Assembly: GCF_001399675.1 (NCBI RefSeq)
Contig: NZ_LJCO01000045.1
Span: forward strand, 82,112-146,111
Direction of reading: 5' to 3'
Origin: Paenalicyclobacillus ferrooxydans
GTDB lineage: Bacteria; Bacillota; Bacilli; Alicyclobacillales; Alicyclobacillaceae
DNA: 64,000 bases
Positions within the stretch are counted from its first letter, which is position 1. Every line of letters begins with the position of its first letter. The notes below the pieces were generated by a model that did not search any database, was not told the DNA's origin, and was given only the letters and a program-made list of their open reading frames with translations. A program made the translations under genes and the position numbers. Shown one piece after another: positions 50,993 through 60,653 of this stretch.

Positions 50993-53269
50993 TCACGAAG
51001 AACAAGCTACACATTCCTCAACTTCAAGTGACTTGTTCCGTACGTAGTAAACGGTTTTCAACCCGGATTTCCATGCTTCCATATACAGGTTTAAGAAATC
51101 CCGTACTGGAATATCTGGCGTAATATATAGATTGAATGATTGTGACTGGTCAATGTGCCGCTGTCTGACAGCCGCAGCTCGGATACTCCACGATTGATTG
51201 ATGGTATGCGCCTCTTTGTAGTACCAAAATGTCTCCGAGTTGAGATTCGGTGCCGTCTGCGGAACGACCCCGTTCTTTTTCTCCTCCATGAAGAATCGAG
51301 CAAATACAGGATCGATGCCCGCCGTACTTCCGGCAATCAAGCTCGTACTACTTGTCGGAGCAATGGCAAACAGGTATGCATTCCGTAAGCCGTGCCTCTG
51401 TACCTCATGTCGAAGCCAGTCCCAATCCGGCCCTTTTGGGCGACTGTGGTAACCACGAAGTTCAAAGTATGCCCCTGTGTGCCAATCGGATCCTTCAAAC
51501 AGTGAATAAGCGCCCTTCTCTTTGGCCAGTTCCATGGAAGCCTTGATAGCGAAGAAGTTGATCCATTCAAACAGCTCGTCTACGTGACTTAGATGCTCGT
51601 CGGACTCCCAGACAATCTTTTGTTGGGCCAAGTATTGATGATACCCACTGATGCCGAGTCCAATCGCACGATATTGCCGGTTGGTCACCTCAGCCTGTTT
51701 TACTGGGTAGTAGTTCAAGTCAATCACGTTGTCCATGCCTCGAATTTGAGTTCCCACGATCCGTTCAATATCCTCTCGAGACTCGCACCGACCAAGGTTG
51801 AGTGAGGAGAGGTTACACACGACGAATTCACCGGGTTTGTACCGAACCACAATGTTGCCATCCTCATCAGCTTCTTCGGCCATCTGCATGGACTTCATGT
51901 TCTGCATAATTTCGGTACAAAGGTTGCTGCAATAAATCATGCCTGCATGTTTGTTGGGATTCATCCGGTTCGCCGTATCACGGAAAAACACAAATGGAGT
52001 CCCAGTCTCAAAGGTGGACTGGAGGATTCTCTTCATGATTTCAATCGCTGGTATTTCGATTCGGTCAAGTTCAGAATTATCAACGCACGCTTGATAACGT
52101 CGTTCGAACTCTTCACCCCATGCATCTTCCAAGCGGAATCCCATGGCTTTCTCTACCTCATAAGGACAGAAAAGATACCAACTGCCACGTGACTCGACAC
52201 GCCGCATAAACTCATCAGGAATACACACGCCTGGGAAGATATCGTGTGCCTTGAGTCGCTCATCTCCATTGTTCGTCTTGAGTTGTAGGAAATCTTGAAT
52301 GTCCTTGTGCCAAACATCGAGATATACAGCGACGGCACCGCTGCGCACACCGAGTTGGTTGCAACTCACCGCTGTGTTGTTGTAATTCCGTACCCATGGA
52401 ATGACTCCGCCACTGGCTCCCTTGTGGTTTCTGATAGCTGAACCTCGTGCTCGAATCTTCCCAACGTAGATCCCCATCCCTCCGCCGAACTTCGATACAC
52501 GGGCAAAGGCCTTATCCGTTTCGTAGATACTGACGAGATCGTCCTCCGGCATATCGATAAAACAGGAACTCAACTGATGGAATGGTTTGCGAGCATTGCT
52601 TAGGGTTGGCGTAGCAACCGTTGCTTCGAGTTTTGAAAGCACATCATAGAACTGCTTTGCACGCTCAACCCTATCCGTTTCATTCATTGCCAGATGCATG
52701 GCGACACCCATGAACAACTCTTGGGGCAACTCAAGAACCTCTCCGTTCTCTCCTCGAATCACGTAGCGATCCATGAGTTGCTTTAATCCTACATAATTGA
52801 AGAGAAGGTCCCGCTCCGGCTTTATGTACTGCTCAAGTTCGTCAATTTCTTCCTTGGAGTACCGCTCTAAAATATATTTTCCATAGCGGCCAATCTGCTC
52901 GAGCCCATCGATCAATTTCTGAAATCCGGTATAAACAGAGTCTTTTTGTCCTCGATGACCACTTGCCTGTTGATAGACATCCATCAGCAAAAGTCGGGCC
53001 GCAGCATATTGCCAGTTAGGTTCTTCAACCGACGTTTGTTCCACTGTGGCTTGGGTGACCGTCCTCATAAGTTCCTCTGACGACATTCCTGCCCTCACCT
53101 GGGTATTCACGATGGTCAGCAATTTATTCGGGTTACAACCATCCAACCCGTCGCAGGCAAACTCAAGCACCCGCAATACATCACCTGATTCAAATGACAG
53201 CCACCAATCCCCATGACTTGTACCTACTTGACGTGACCTCTCCAAAACAGTGCTTTCTTTGATACTCAC
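50993..53269 (-). CDS. nrdA: Ribonucleotide reductase class I, alpha subunit
   Basis: 758 residues from GTG 53269, which has GGGAGGGG nine bases upstream; the frame stays open farther upstream only because it runs through the riboswitch. N-terminal cone-like segment, then LSNARKPFHQLSSCFIDMPEDDL (first active-site Cys), FGGGMGIYVGKIRARGS, NLCTEIMQ and NLSSLNLGRCE, AIAPTSSTSLIAGSTAGIDPVF, and a C-terminal VECVACSS with the CxxC redox pair. It makes deoxyribonucleotides aerobically. Regulated by B12 through the upstream riboswitch. Confidence 0.95.
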   Translation of the reverse strand: MSIKESTVLERSRQVGTSHGDWWLSFESGDVLRVLEFACDGLDGCNPNKLLTIVNTQVRAGMSSEELMRTVTQATVEQTSVEEPNWQYAAARLLLMDVYQQASGHRGQKDSVYTGFQKLIDGLEQIGRYGKYILERYSKEEIDELEQYIKPERDLLFNYVGLKQLMDRYVIRGENGEVLELPQELFMGVAMHLAMNETDRVERAKQFYDVLSKLEATVATPTLSNARKPFHQLSSCFIDMPEDDLVSIYETDKAFARVSKFGGGMGIYVGKIRARGSAIRNHKGASGGVIPWVRNYNNTAVSCNQLGVRSGAVAVYLDVWHKDIQDFLQLKTNNGDERLKAHDIFPGVCIPDEFMRRVESRGSWYLFCPYEVEKAMGFRLEDAWGEEFERRYQACVDNSELDRIEIPAIEIMKRILQSTFETGTPFVFFRDTANRMNPNKHAGMIYCSNLCTEIMQNMKSMQMAEEADEDGNIVVRYKPGEFVVCNLSSLNLGRCESREDIERIVGTQIRGMDNVIDLNYYPVKQAEVTNRQYRAIGLGISGYHQYLAQQKIVWESDEHLSHVDELFEWINFFAIKASMELAKEKGAYSLFEGSDWHTGAYFELRGYHSRPKGPDWDWLRHEVQRHGLRNAYLFAIAPTSSTSLIAGSTAGIDPVFARFFMEEKKNGVVPQTAPNLNSETFWYYKEAHTINQSWSIRAAAVRQRHIDQSQSFNLYITPDIPVRDFLNLYMEAWKSGLKTVYYVRNKSLEVEECVACSS

Positions 53270-53297
53270 AGTAAAACCCCTCCCTATGCGTGACAGC

Positions 53298-53332
53298 AAA
53301 AAACACCCTGCCCATCGAGGGACAGAGTGCTC
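53298..53332 (-). terminator. Riboswitch-controlled terminator in the nrdA leader
   Basis: On the minus strand CACTCTGTCCC pairs with GGGCAGGGTG (one bulge), followed by six T, about 30 bases before the nrdA ribosome-binding site. It is the likely off-switch of the cobalamin riboswitch. Confidence 0.75.
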
Positions 53333-53414
53333 ATAGTCACGAATACAGATTCTGAGGGAACCTAAACCATATCGTTTCCAAAGCCCTACCCATCTCCTCG
53401 TGGGTACACTTGCT

Positions 53415-53590
53415 TTTGCAAACATGGCAGGTCTCCGGACTTGGACTCATTTGCAAAGACTCACCTTCCCCGAATGCATCGAGTGGCCGGTGTTTGAACA
53501 CCTGAGTCTTGCATCGTACCTTACCGTGGCGAGGACCGCTCCAGACTTTCACTGGATTCCCTTTTCACCCACAAAAGAGTGGGCACCATG
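53415..53590 (-). ncRNA. Cobalamin (B12) riboswitch upstream of nrdAB
   Basis: Minus-strand features of the AdoCbl aptamer in order: GGTGCCCACTC with a GTGGGTG arm, GAAAAGGGAA, CAGTGAAAGTCTGGAGCGGTCC, GGGGAAGG, then the B12-box-like AGTCCGGAGACCTGCC (about 53424-53441). The terminator follows 80 bases later. It should stop nrdAB transcription when B12 is plentiful. Exact ends are approximate. Confidence 0.9.
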
Positions 53591-53698
53591 TTCACTGATG
53601 AAGTTGTGTTGTTATTCTAGCACTACATATGGTGTCTATCAACTCTTTTAATAGGTGTTAGAACACTATAACCGTCGGATCGACATGTACATACAAAG

Positions 53699-55366
53699 TC
53701 ATCCTGCACAACATGAAAGTTTTGAAACGTCTTTGTCAAACGTGAGCGTCGCTAGTTTCAAACCTTCGGTCATTGTCAAATATGGAGCCAACGTCGATCT
53801 GATGTCCTCTATGGTTAGGTCAAATTTGACGGCTAAGACAGCCGCATAGATCACGTCCCCAGCATTTTCAGCTACCACATGCGCCCCAAGTATCTTCCGG
53901 GTCTTTGCATCTGCTACGAGTTTGAATATGCCGGTTGTCTCTCGATTGACTAAAGCTCGAGGTACTGCTTCAAGCGGTAGCACGGAAGTCAAGACCTCGT
54001 ATCCACTGGATTTCGCCTGCTCCTCTGTAAGACCGACCGTGGCAATTGCGGGGTTCGTAAAGGTCACACCAGGCACAACCGTCAAATCGACCTTTGCTTC
54101 GCTTCCAGCTAGAGCGTTCTTGGCTACAATTGCACCCTCATACGCTGCTACGTATACGAATTGTGGCCCCATGGTCACATCCCCTGCAGCATAGATGCGG
54201 TGGTTGCTTGTGCGGAGATAGTCATTCACCAGAACCTCCCCACGGTCACCCGTTTTTACACCTGCTGCATTCAGATTGAGCGCCGCAGTATTCGGTTTCC
54301 GACCTGTTGCAACGAGCAAGGCTTCCGCTTCGACAACTCGCTCCTGTCCATTCACCGTGAGATAAATCCGTTTGATGTCCCCGTCCTGCTCGACTCGATG
54401 GAATGTCGCACCGGTGATGATGCTCATCCCCTGCTCTGTCAACGCCGTGGTGACCGCTTCCGACACTTCCGGATCATACGATTTCAGTACACGAGCACTC
54501 CGTTGCATGAGGGTAACTTCCGCACCGAGATTGTGAAACATCTGGCCAAGCTCCATAGCGATATATCCAGAACCAATGACTGCTAAACGCTTAGGAAGAT
54601 TCTTCAGCTCAAGTGCCGTTGTGCTGACCAGATAGTCAACATCCTTCAATCCTGGGATATTGGGAACAGCCGGTGATGCTCCGGTTGAAATCAGGAAGTT
54701 CCGAGCCGTAATCTTTTGTCCATCCACTTCGACGGTCTCCTCATCGACAAAACGAGCTTCACCTTGAATGAGGTCAAAACCGTATTCTTCAATCAGGTCA
54801 ACATACTTATGTTGGCGGAGTTCTCCAACCAACTCATCTTTACGGTCGATAAGTTTCGCCAATTCCACTGGTCCGGCAGATGTATTGAGCCCCTGGAACG
54901 GATTGTGTGTTGCCAGATGATTGATTTCGCCCGCTCGAAGCATGTTCTTGGAGGGAACACAGCCAATGTTGACGCATGTTCCACCGATAGTACCTCGCTC
55001 CACCATGGCTACTTTGGCACCATATGACGTTGCTTCAATGGCGGCTGAGAACGCTGAACCGCCCGATCCGATAATAAGTAAGTCGTAGTCGAAGTTCCCA
55101 TCCATTTCAGGTCGAACGCTGGGCTTAGAATCACTAAGGATGATAGCGTCGCCAGGCTTATACCCTGTATCCACAATCGCCTGTTTGGCGGCATCCAGTC
55201 GATTCAGGTCTCCGAGTTCGAACGTGGCCTCATTTCTGCGAAAACTGGCCGATATATTTTCAGCTCCTACACTTTGTAGCGCACGGGAAACGTGTCTTTC
55301 ACAGTCATCACAAGTCATTCCGTTTACGACGAGCTGAATTTGTTTCTTGCTGCTTGGTTCAACCAT
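53699..55366 (-). CDS. merA: Mercuric reductase MerA with N-terminal HMA domain
   Basis: 555 residues from ATG 55366 (GGAGGTG upstream). Residues 1-65 are one heavy-metal-associated domain with GMTCDDC. Then the flavin disulfide reductase: FAD-binding [15 protein letters not shown], active site [30 protein letters not shown] domain, and ATG...GDVT. The end KLSCCAG holds the vicinal cysteine pair that accepts Hg(II) from the other subunit. It reduces Hg(II) to volatile Hg(0). Last gene of the mer operon. Confidence 0.95.
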   Translation of the reverse strand: MVEPSSKKQIQLVVNGMTCDDCERHVSRALQSVGAENISASFRRNEATFELGDLNRLDAAKQAIVDTGYKPGDAIILSDSKPSVRPEMDGNFDYDLLIIGSGGSAFSAAIEATSYGAKVAMVERGTIGGTCVNIGCVPSKNMLRAGEINHLATHNPFQGLNTSAGPVELAKLIDRKDELVGELRQHKYVDLIEEYGFDLIQGEARFVDEETVEVDGQKITARNFLISTGASPAVPNIPGLKDVDYLVSTTALELKNLPKRLAVIGSGYIAMELGQMFHNLGAEVTLMQRSARVLKSYDPEVSEAVTTALTEQGMSIITGATFHRVEQDGDIKRIYLTVNGQERVVEAEALLVATGRKPNTAALNLNAAGVKTGDRGEVLVNDYLRTSNHRIYAAGDVTMGPQFVYVAAYEGAIVAKNALAGSEAKVDLTVVPGVTFTNPAIATVGLTEEQAKSSGYEVLTSVLPLEAVPRALVNRETTGIFKLVADAKTRKILGAHVVAENAGDVIYAAVLAVKFDLTIEDIRSTLAPYLTMTEGLKLATLTFDKDVSKLSCCAG

Positions 55367-55380
55367 TTGGAACACCTCCG

Positions 55381-56052
55381 TCAAAATCCCGCATACAAGC
55401 GAATATAGGGAAACCAATAAACTACCAAATATATACCCGTCCCGAGTGTGATAAGCGCACTGAAGCGCCCCATCCATCTAGCTCCCTTGCGGACCCACTG
55501 CCCAACCAATTGCTGTGATATCGTGGACGCTAGAGAGATGATGGTCACCACAAAACCCATGCCCAGTGCATAGAGTACAAAGTCAGTCACACCGCCTGCA
55601 AATCCTTGGCTGTGAAATGACGACAGCACCAGCACAGAGAACAACGGGAGCGTACACCCGAGCGAACCGAGCGCATACGCAATCCCATACAGAAAGACAG
55701 ACCCCTTACTCCCTTGTTGAAGGTTCCAGTCACCCCCAACATGGAATGCGACCCCACGCTTGCCAAACAACATCAGTATCCCCAGAAGAATAAAGGCTAC
55801 TCCGATGACTTCCGCAATCCATGCCACCGCTTTGCCCAGTACCGCTGCAAAGGTTGCAGCAATGACGCCCGCCACCATGAACACGAGCAAGAACCCGGCT
55901 GTCATCAGGAGTCCTGCCCACAAGCCGTCCCAGGCACGCCGTTCACGTCCTGCAATCAGATGAACAATATAGGACGGAAGCATCGCCACTCCGCACGGAT
56001 TAAAAGCAGCCATCATACCTGCACCGAGAACCACTGCAAACCCTGCATTCAT
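55381..56052 (-). CDS. CcdA/DsbD-type membrane thiol-electron transporter
   Basis: 223 residues, six helices. [12 protein letters not shown] in helix 1 and [14 protein letters not shown] in helix 4 supply the two redox cysteines of CcdA. It passes electrons across the membrane to thioredoxin-like partners; the gene before it encodes one. The overlap with that gene is four bases. Appearance within a mer operon is seen in some Bacillota; I infer it keeps the thiols of the outer protein reduced for Hg handling. Confidence 0.88.
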   Translation of the reverse strand: MNAGFAVVLGAGMMAAFNPCGVAMLPSYIVHLIAGRERRAWDGLWAGLLMTAGFLLVFMVAGVIAATFAAVLGKAVAWIAEVIGVAFILLGILMLFGKRGVAFHVGGDWNLQQGSKGSVFLYGIAYALGSLGCTLPLFSVLVLSSFHSQGFAGGVTDFVLYALGMGFVVTIISLASTISQQLVGQWVRKGARWMGRFSALITLGTGIYLVVYWFPYIRLYAGF

Positions 56053-56588
56053 GCAAGCACCTTCTTGAGTTGAGCTGCCGATGGTACAACACCTTCATAA
56101 ATCACCTTGTTGTGGTAGAGCACGACCACCGTATCCAGTTCCGTCACGTGAAACTTTTGGAGAAGGGATGAATTCGTCTCCAACACATAAGGCCAATGAC
56201 TACCCGCTACCTTTGAAAACTGGGCAATCGTGCTGGCGTTGTCGGCCTGGGGTTCTACATCAATCGAGACGAGCTTTACTCCTTGTGTGTTCTGAAATTT
56301 GGCCAATGTCGTTTCCGTCGGCAAGCAGTCTGAACAGGAAGAGGTCATAAAATGCAGGACTGTCTTATCATTCGGATTCACAGAAATCACTTTTCCACTG
56401 ACATCGGTAAAACTGAGATCGCTCAATCCAACCGCAGTCGCACTGCTCTGTTGGCTTGTCTGTTGTACAGCCGCCGATTGTGGTCCAGTTGACGCTGACG
56501 CCGTTGATACGTGTTCAAACCGAGTAAACCCGATTACCCCGGCTCCGAGTACGATCACCAGGGCGCCGCCAAGCCACATCTTGTTCAT
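56049..56588 (-). CDS. Membrane-anchored thioredoxin-like protein
   Basis: 179 residues from ATG 56588 (GGAGGG). N-terminal anchor (MNKMWLGGALVIVLGAGVIGFTRF), a Ser/Gln-rich linker, then a TlpA/AhpC-TSA-type fold with FMTSSCSDCLPTETTLAKFQ, where CxxC is the redox site, and LLQKFHVTELDTVVVLYHNKVIY near the cis-Pro region (ELDT, not the standard TxP, so the cis-Pro may be changed). It would work with CcdA on the outside. In this operon it may deliver or reduce Hg-thiolates. Confidence 0.8.
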   Translation of the reverse strand: MNKMWLGGALVIVLGAGVIGFTRFEHVSTASASTGPQSAAVQQTSQQSSATAVGLSDLSFTDVSGKVISVNPNDKTVLHFMTSSCSDCLPTETTLAKFQNTQGVKLVSIDVEPQADNASTIAQFSKVAGSHWPYVLETNSSLLQKFHVTELDTVVVLYHNKVIYEGVVPSAAQLKKVLA

Positions 56589-56616
56589 ACTTATCCCTCC
56601 AATCCCCACATGCTTT

Positions 56617-56955
56617 TTACATCCGAGTGCAGGAACGAATGTGTTCGGCATTATCAGCAACAATCTCTTTGGCAAGTTGCAGGATACTGCGCACTCGCTG
56701 GTCCGATATGCGATACAGGATATATTTACCCTCTTGTCTGGAAGTCACATAGCCGCACCACTTTAAGCAAGCAAGTTGATTGGATACTTGGCTTTGAGAA
56801 GCCCCAATAAAATCCACGAGTTGGCTCACGTTTAACTCTTGCTCCAAAAGCGCCTCCACGATTTTGAACCGTGTCGGATTCGACAACCCATGAAAGAATT
56901 TTGCGTAAATCTCTGTCTGAGCCCCGATTTCAGGTGTCATATTCAAATCTTGCAT
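56617..56955 (-). CDS. ArsR-family metal sensor, CmtR-like
   Basis: 112 residues from ATG 56955 (GGAGTG). FFHGLSNPTRFKIVEALLEQELNVSQLVDFIGASQSQVSNQLACLKWCGYVTSRQEGKYILYRISD: the cysteines are in LACLKWCGY, the alpha4C arrangement of CmtR (Cd/Pb sensor), plus a C-terminal SCTRM cysteine. So Hg, Cd or Pb is the likely inducer. This replaces the usual MerR activator; there is no MerR in the window. It is the second gene of the mer operon. Confidence 0.85.
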   Translation of the reverse strand: MQDLNMTPEIGAQTEIYAKFFHGLSNPTRFKIVEALLEQELNVSQLVDFIGASQSQVSNQLACLKWCGYVTSRQEGKYILYRISDQRVRSILQLAKEIVADNAEHIRSCTRM

Positions 56956-56960
56956 AGGTG

Positions 56961-57251
56961 TCACTCCTTAGCGATTCCCTTGGATAGCCTGTCACTCGGT
57001 GGAACCGCACAGCAGGAATCCTTCCCTGATTTCCTACCTTTACGTGATACAATGAACATCACAATTCCCATCAGGATGACAAGACCTCCTAGAATCCAGT
57101 AGCGACTTGCAGCTAACACCGCTCCTACAGCCGTGAATCCCAGTGCTCCCATGAAAATCGGCAGGCCGCAACAAAGCACCGGAATCGCTGCCAACCCCAG
57201 CATTCCCCATGCTCCAGTGCCGGAACTGCGCTTTGGTTCATTGTTTTCCAT
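56961..57251 (-). CDS. MerF-like mercury-uptake membrane protein
   Basis: 96 residues from ATG 57251 (AAGGAG nine bases before). Two membrane helices: GMLGLAAIPVLCCGLPIFMGALG with a CC pair in the first, and YWILGGLVILMGIVMFIV; then RKGRKSGKDSCCAVPP, a second CC pair in the cytosolic tail. That arrangement is MerF (helix CC, tail CC). It imports Hg(II) to MerA, which carries the HMA domain to accept it. First gene of the operon. Confidence 0.75.
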   Translation of the reverse strand: MENNEPKRSSGTGAWGMLGLAAIPVLCCGLPIFMGALGFTAVGAVLAASRYWILGGLVILMGIVMFIVSRKGRKSGKDSCCAVPPSDRLSKGIAKE

Positions 57252-57271
57252 AGCATTCATCTCCTTTTTAC

Positions 57272-57303
57272 ATATCATAATATCTAAATATATATGATGT
57301 CAA
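57272..57303 (-). promoter_or_regulatory. mer operon promoter with overlapping dyad
   Basis: Minus strand: TTGACA (57298-57303), 18 bases, TATGAT (57274-57279). The interval contains an imperfect dyad around ATATCTAAATATAT (57279-57293), similar to ArsR/CmtR operators. The CmtR-like gene product would repress here. Confidence 0.7.
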
Positions 57304-57611
57304 AGAAGTTAATAAGGGATGAGGTGACCGCCTCGTCAAGAAAGGTGTCAGTCCTGTGTTGAGCACATTTTCTCTAGCATTTTTTCCAAGTCCAAAAGCT
57401 TTCCCTCGATTCGATGCAGGTGGCTTTGCATGTGTTTCAGCCATCGCTAGATGGCCCAAAGCTGACGTAATTGCCTGTCCAAAAGTTGCTGGGTAAAATG
57501 ACCGTATCCTGGGAAAGGAAAGACGCCCCCATTTACGTGGTGCTGCAGCAACAGCAACACAGGGGACGTCCCACTAATCAGATATGGTCATTTTAGCAGA
57601 TTACGAGCTCG

Positions 57612-58121
57612 TTGAAAGCCCCACTGTCGGTGTTTTTTGTTCGGAGTGCGGAGATTGTCCCCTGTCCTTGCTGCCAAAATAGGCTCCGTGTCATAGGAAG
57701 TAGAAAGCGGACGTGGATTCAAGGCTCCGGTAGCAAGGCAAAAATCATCATTCGCCGTCTGCGCTGTCTGGATTGTCGTAAAATCCACCACGAGCTGCCC
57801 AACTTCCTGGTTCCCTACCGTCGTCACGAGGCGCAGGTCATTGAGGATGCTGTCATGGACAAAGCGGCACCTGCAGGTGTCGAGGAATCAACCATTCGTC
57901 GCTGGCGGCAGTGGTTCGAGGTTTTTGCTCCATATGCCGCTGGTTGTCTGGAGTCCATCGCACATCGTTTTCAGTGGACTGTGGAGAGTGCGTCCGCTCT
58001 TCCACAAACCGCACTCCATCGCATCGGACGCATCGTCGGAAGTGAGCGTGGTTGGCTGGAACGTATTGTCCGGCCCATTGCAAATCTGCATTTGTGGGTA
58101 CATACCCGTTCGGCGTTTTGA
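57612..58121 (+). CDS. DUF6431-like zinc-finger/HTH protein of the transposon
   Basis: 169 residues from a TTG. CPCCQNRLRV and LRCLDCRKIHHELPNFLVPYRRHEAQVIEDAV combine a four-cysteine zinc finger with a helix-turn-helix-like segment (GVEESTIRRWRQWF). These proteins occur as the first gene of this transposon family and probably bind its ends or help the transposase. It overlaps the long frame of the transposase, whose true start is downstream at 58178. Confidence 0.7.
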   Translation: MKAPLSVFFVRSAEIVPCPCCQNRLRVIGSRKRTWIQGSGSKAKIIIRRLRCLDCRKIHHELPNFLVPYRRHEAQVIEDAVMDKAAPAGVEESTIRRWRQWFEVFAPYAAGCLESIAHRFQWTVESASALPQTALHRIGRIVGSERGWLERIVRPIANLHLWVHTRSAF

Positions 58122-58177
58122 GCCTCTTCTGTCCACGGTACGTTCATGCTAACCCTAGCAAAATGGAGGTGGTTGGC

Positions 58178-59539
58178 ATGAAAGATCCGAGGAACGTGGA
58201 GGAAATCGCCGTGAATCGGGTGCAGTTGCTGTCCCAGTTACTGGCGGAGGGCTTGGATGCAGGTCGCGCCCGGCAGATTAGGGCCGAGATCTGCGCTCAG
58301 ACAGGCATTTCGGAGCGAACTCTTCGCCGGTATCTGGCCAAGTATCGTCAGGAGGGATTCCAGGGACTAAAGCCAAGGCCCAAGATTCAGCAGAGGCCAG
58401 AGACAATTCCGCAGTCATTGTTGAATCAGGCTATCCTGCTGCGGAGAGAGGTTCCCACGCGGAGCATCTCGCAAATCATCCAGATCCTTGAGTGGGAAGG
58501 GCATGCACAGCCTGGCCAGATCAAGCGAAGCACCTTGCAGGAGAAGCTTGCAGAACGTGGCTACAGCTCCCGTCAGATGCGCATGTACGCTGCCACCGGT
58601 ACAGCCGCTCGTCGTTTCCAGCGTCGGCACCGAAATGAGTTGTGGCAGTCGGACATCAAGTTTGGCCCGTACCTGCCCATTGGCCCTGGCGGCACAAAGA
58701 AGCAGGTCTATCTGGTTGTCTTCCTGGACGACGCCACACGGTACGTGTTGCATGCTGAGTTCTACCCCACATTGGACCAAGCCATTGTGGAAGATTGCTT
58801 CCGTCAGGCAATCCAGAAGTACGGAGTTCCAGACTCCGTGTACTTCGACAACGGAAAGCAATACCGCACCCGGTGGATGGCCAGAACCTGCTCAAAGCTC
58901 GGTATCCGGCTACTGTTCACGAAACCCTACGCCGCAGAGTCCAAGGGTAAGGTAGAGAAGTTTAACCGCACCATCGATTCGTTCCTGAGCGAAGCAGTGT
59001 TGGACAAACCCCAATCACTCGAGGACCTCAATCACAAGTTCGCTGTGTGGCTGTCCGAATGCTACCAGAACAAACCGCATAGAGCTCTGTCCACAGACAT
59101 ACAACTCACCAGCCCTGAGACTGCGTACCGAAGCGACCGGAAGGCACTTCGGTTTGTCGAACCAGAAATCGTCGCCAACGCCTTCCTCCATGCGGAGACA
59201 CGCAAGGTGGACAAGTCAGGGTGTATCAGCTTCATGGACCGCAAGTACGAGGTGGGATTACCGTTCATCGGCTGCACCGTCGACGTCATCTACGACCCGG
59301 CGGACATCAGTCAGATCACCATTGAGCACGAAGGACATGAGCCATGGCAAGCCCGTCCCCTGGTCATTGGAGAACGGGCCGGGCAGCGGCCGAAGTTGCC
59401 GGGGCACCTGGGGCCAAAGCCAGCAGAATCATCCAGACTGCTGGAGGCAGCGGAGATACAACATGCAAAGCGCCAGCAGCGCCAGGCTCGGGCGATCTCT
59501 TACACCTTGGCATGGAACGAGGTGAAGGGAGATGTTTGA
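58178..59539 (+). CDS. DDE transposase (Mu/IstA-type integrase catalytic core)
   Basis: 453 residues from ATG 58178 (GGAGGTGGTT). N-terminal two HTH units (TGISERTLRRYLAKYRQEGFQGL; TRSISQIIQILEWEG). The RNase H-like core has WQSDIKFGPYLP (first Asp), VYFDNGKQY (second Asp), and SKGKVEKFNRT (Glu), an intact DDE triad. C-terminal beta-barrel (YEVGLPFIGCTVDVIYDP). It cuts and joins transposon ends with the ATPase that follows. It appears intact, so the element may be active. Confidence 0.9.
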   Translation: MKDPRNVEEIAVNRVQLLSQLLAEGLDAGRARQIRAEICAQTGISERTLRRYLAKYRQEGFQGLKPRPKIQQRPETIPQSLLNQAILLRREVPTRSISQIIQILEWEGHAQPGQIKRSTLQEKLAERGYSSRQMRMYAATGTAARRFQRRHRNELWQSDIKFGPYLPIGPGGTKKQVYLVVFLDDATRYVLHAEFYPTLDQAIVEDCFRQAIQKYGVPDSVYFDNGKQYRTRWMARTCSKLGIRLLFTKPYAAESKGKVEKFNRTIDSFLSEAVLDKPQSLEDLNHKFAVWLSECYQNKPHRALSTDIQLTSPETAYRSDRKALRFVEPEIVANAFLHAETRKVDKSGCISFMDRKYEVGLPFIGCTVDVIYDPADISQITIEHEGHEPWQARPLVIGERAGQRPKLPGHLGPKPAESSRLLEAAEIQHAKRQQRQARAISYTLAWNEVKGDV

Positions 59540-60332
59540 GTCGTACTACGAGTTCAATCGCACTCCGTTCTCCAGAGACGTTCCGGCAAGTGAATTCTAC
59601 ACCTCGCCGTCACTGGAGGATACGCTCGGACGACTCTCCTACGCGGCTGCACGCCAGCTGTTCTGTGTCATCACAGGAGATTGTGGCACTGGGAAGACCA
59701 CGGCAATCCGTCGCTTTAGCGAGACCCTGGACGGCGCGAAGTATCAGGTGTTGTACCTGTCAGACTCCAAGCTCACACCGCGTCACTTCTACAAGGGCAT
59801 GCTCGAGCAGCTTGGGTGCGAGTCGAAGTTCTACCGGGGAGACGCAAAGAGACAACTACATCGCGAAATCGAACTCATGCGCGGTATCCATCACGTACAG
59901 CCAGTGTGCGTTGTGGACGAAGCTCATCTTCTGGACAAAGAGATGCTTGAGGAAATACGGTTCTTGTTAAATTTCAGGATGGATTCACAAAGTCCCATGT
60001 CACTCATCCTGGTTGGGCAAAGCGAACTCTGGGATCGGCTAAATCTCCAGGCGTATGCTGCAATCCGGCAGCGCATCGACATCCAGTGCAAACTCCCGTA
60101 CTACGACCGTTCCGAAGTGGCCGAGTACATCCGTCGGCACCTGGCCTACGCGGGAGAGGACCATGACATTTTCACCGACAAGGCCATCGATGAGATCTAT
60201 CGGTTCTCGAGTGGTGCTGCCCGTTTGGTCAACAAAGTGTGCACCCACTGCCTCATGTACGGGGCACAGACCAAACATCGAATCATCGACGACCATATCG
60301 TCAACCTGGTGATTCAGGGGGAACTGTCATGA
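59532..60332 (+). CDS. ExeA/TniB-type AAA ATPase
   Basis: 266 residues. ITGDCGTGKTTAIRRF is Walker A, VCVVDEAHLLDKEMLEEIRFLLN Walker B, GQSELWDRL sensor 1 and the IRQRIDIQCKLPYY arginine-finger block. It regulates target choice or activity of the transposase, as MuB, TniB and IstB do. ATG with GAAGGGAG, overlapping the transposase end by eight bases. Confidence 0.9.
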   Translation: MFESYYEFNRTPFSRDVPASEFYTSPSLEDTLGRLSYAAARQLFCVITGDCGTGKTTAIRRFSETLDGAKYQVLYLSDSKLTPRHFYKGMLEQLGCESKFYRGDAKRQLHREIELMRGIHHVQPVCVVDEAHLLDKEMLEEIRFLLNFRMDSQSPMSLILVGQSELWDRLNLQAYAAIRQRIDIQCKLPYYDRSEVAEYIRRHLAYAGEDHDIFTDKAIDEIYRFSSGAARLVNKVCTHCLMYGAQTKHRIIDDHIVNLVIQGELS

Positions 60333-60559
60333 AACTCAAGGGTGCACAGCTGGAATACGACGGGGAACTGCAACGCTGGGTAGTAGCAGGAGATGGCGAA
60401 TGGTATAGCCTGCACTGTGGAGACGCATTTCACTTGTGCATCGGTGACAAAAGCCAGTTTGTCAGACTAGAAATGGCCAGATCATGGTACGTCATTGCCG
60501 ACGGTGTGGCTCTTGGTCTCATCGAGGGAAGAACATACAGAGTCAACATCGATGTCTAG
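60329..60559 (+). CDS. DUF5348-like small protein of the transposon
   Basis: 76 residues, ATGA overlap with the ATPase stop. YDGELQRWVVAGDGEWYSLHCGDAFHLCIGDKSQFVRLEMARSWYVI has the DUF5348 pattern of short beta strands with HCGD and RLEMxRSWY. The role is unknown; the family travels with mobile elements. Confidence 0.7.
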   Translation: MKLKGAQLEYDGELQRWVVAGDGEWYSLHCGDAFHLCIGDKSQFVRLEMARSWYVIADGVALGLIEGRTYRVNIDV

Positions 60560-60653
60560 CCTAAAAACTACTGACGCTAGGGGAAGGGGAAACTCTTCCC
60601 CCTTTACTTTTGTCTGAGGGAACGGACACTTACGCCGTCAATTCACGGACAAC

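Noticed and set aside
53270..53425. N-terminal extension of nrdA by 52 codons
   Set aside because: The extension is the riboswitch and terminator; GTG 53269 has the ribosome-binding site.
55367..55477. N-terminal extension of merA
   Set aside because: It overlaps the ccdA end, and ATG 55366 has GGAGGTG and starts the HMA domain.
57268..57459. Minus-strand frame upstream of the mer operon
   Set aside because: It covers the promoter region; another frame shows a short coiled-coil-like peptide (near 57355-57440) but no start signal.
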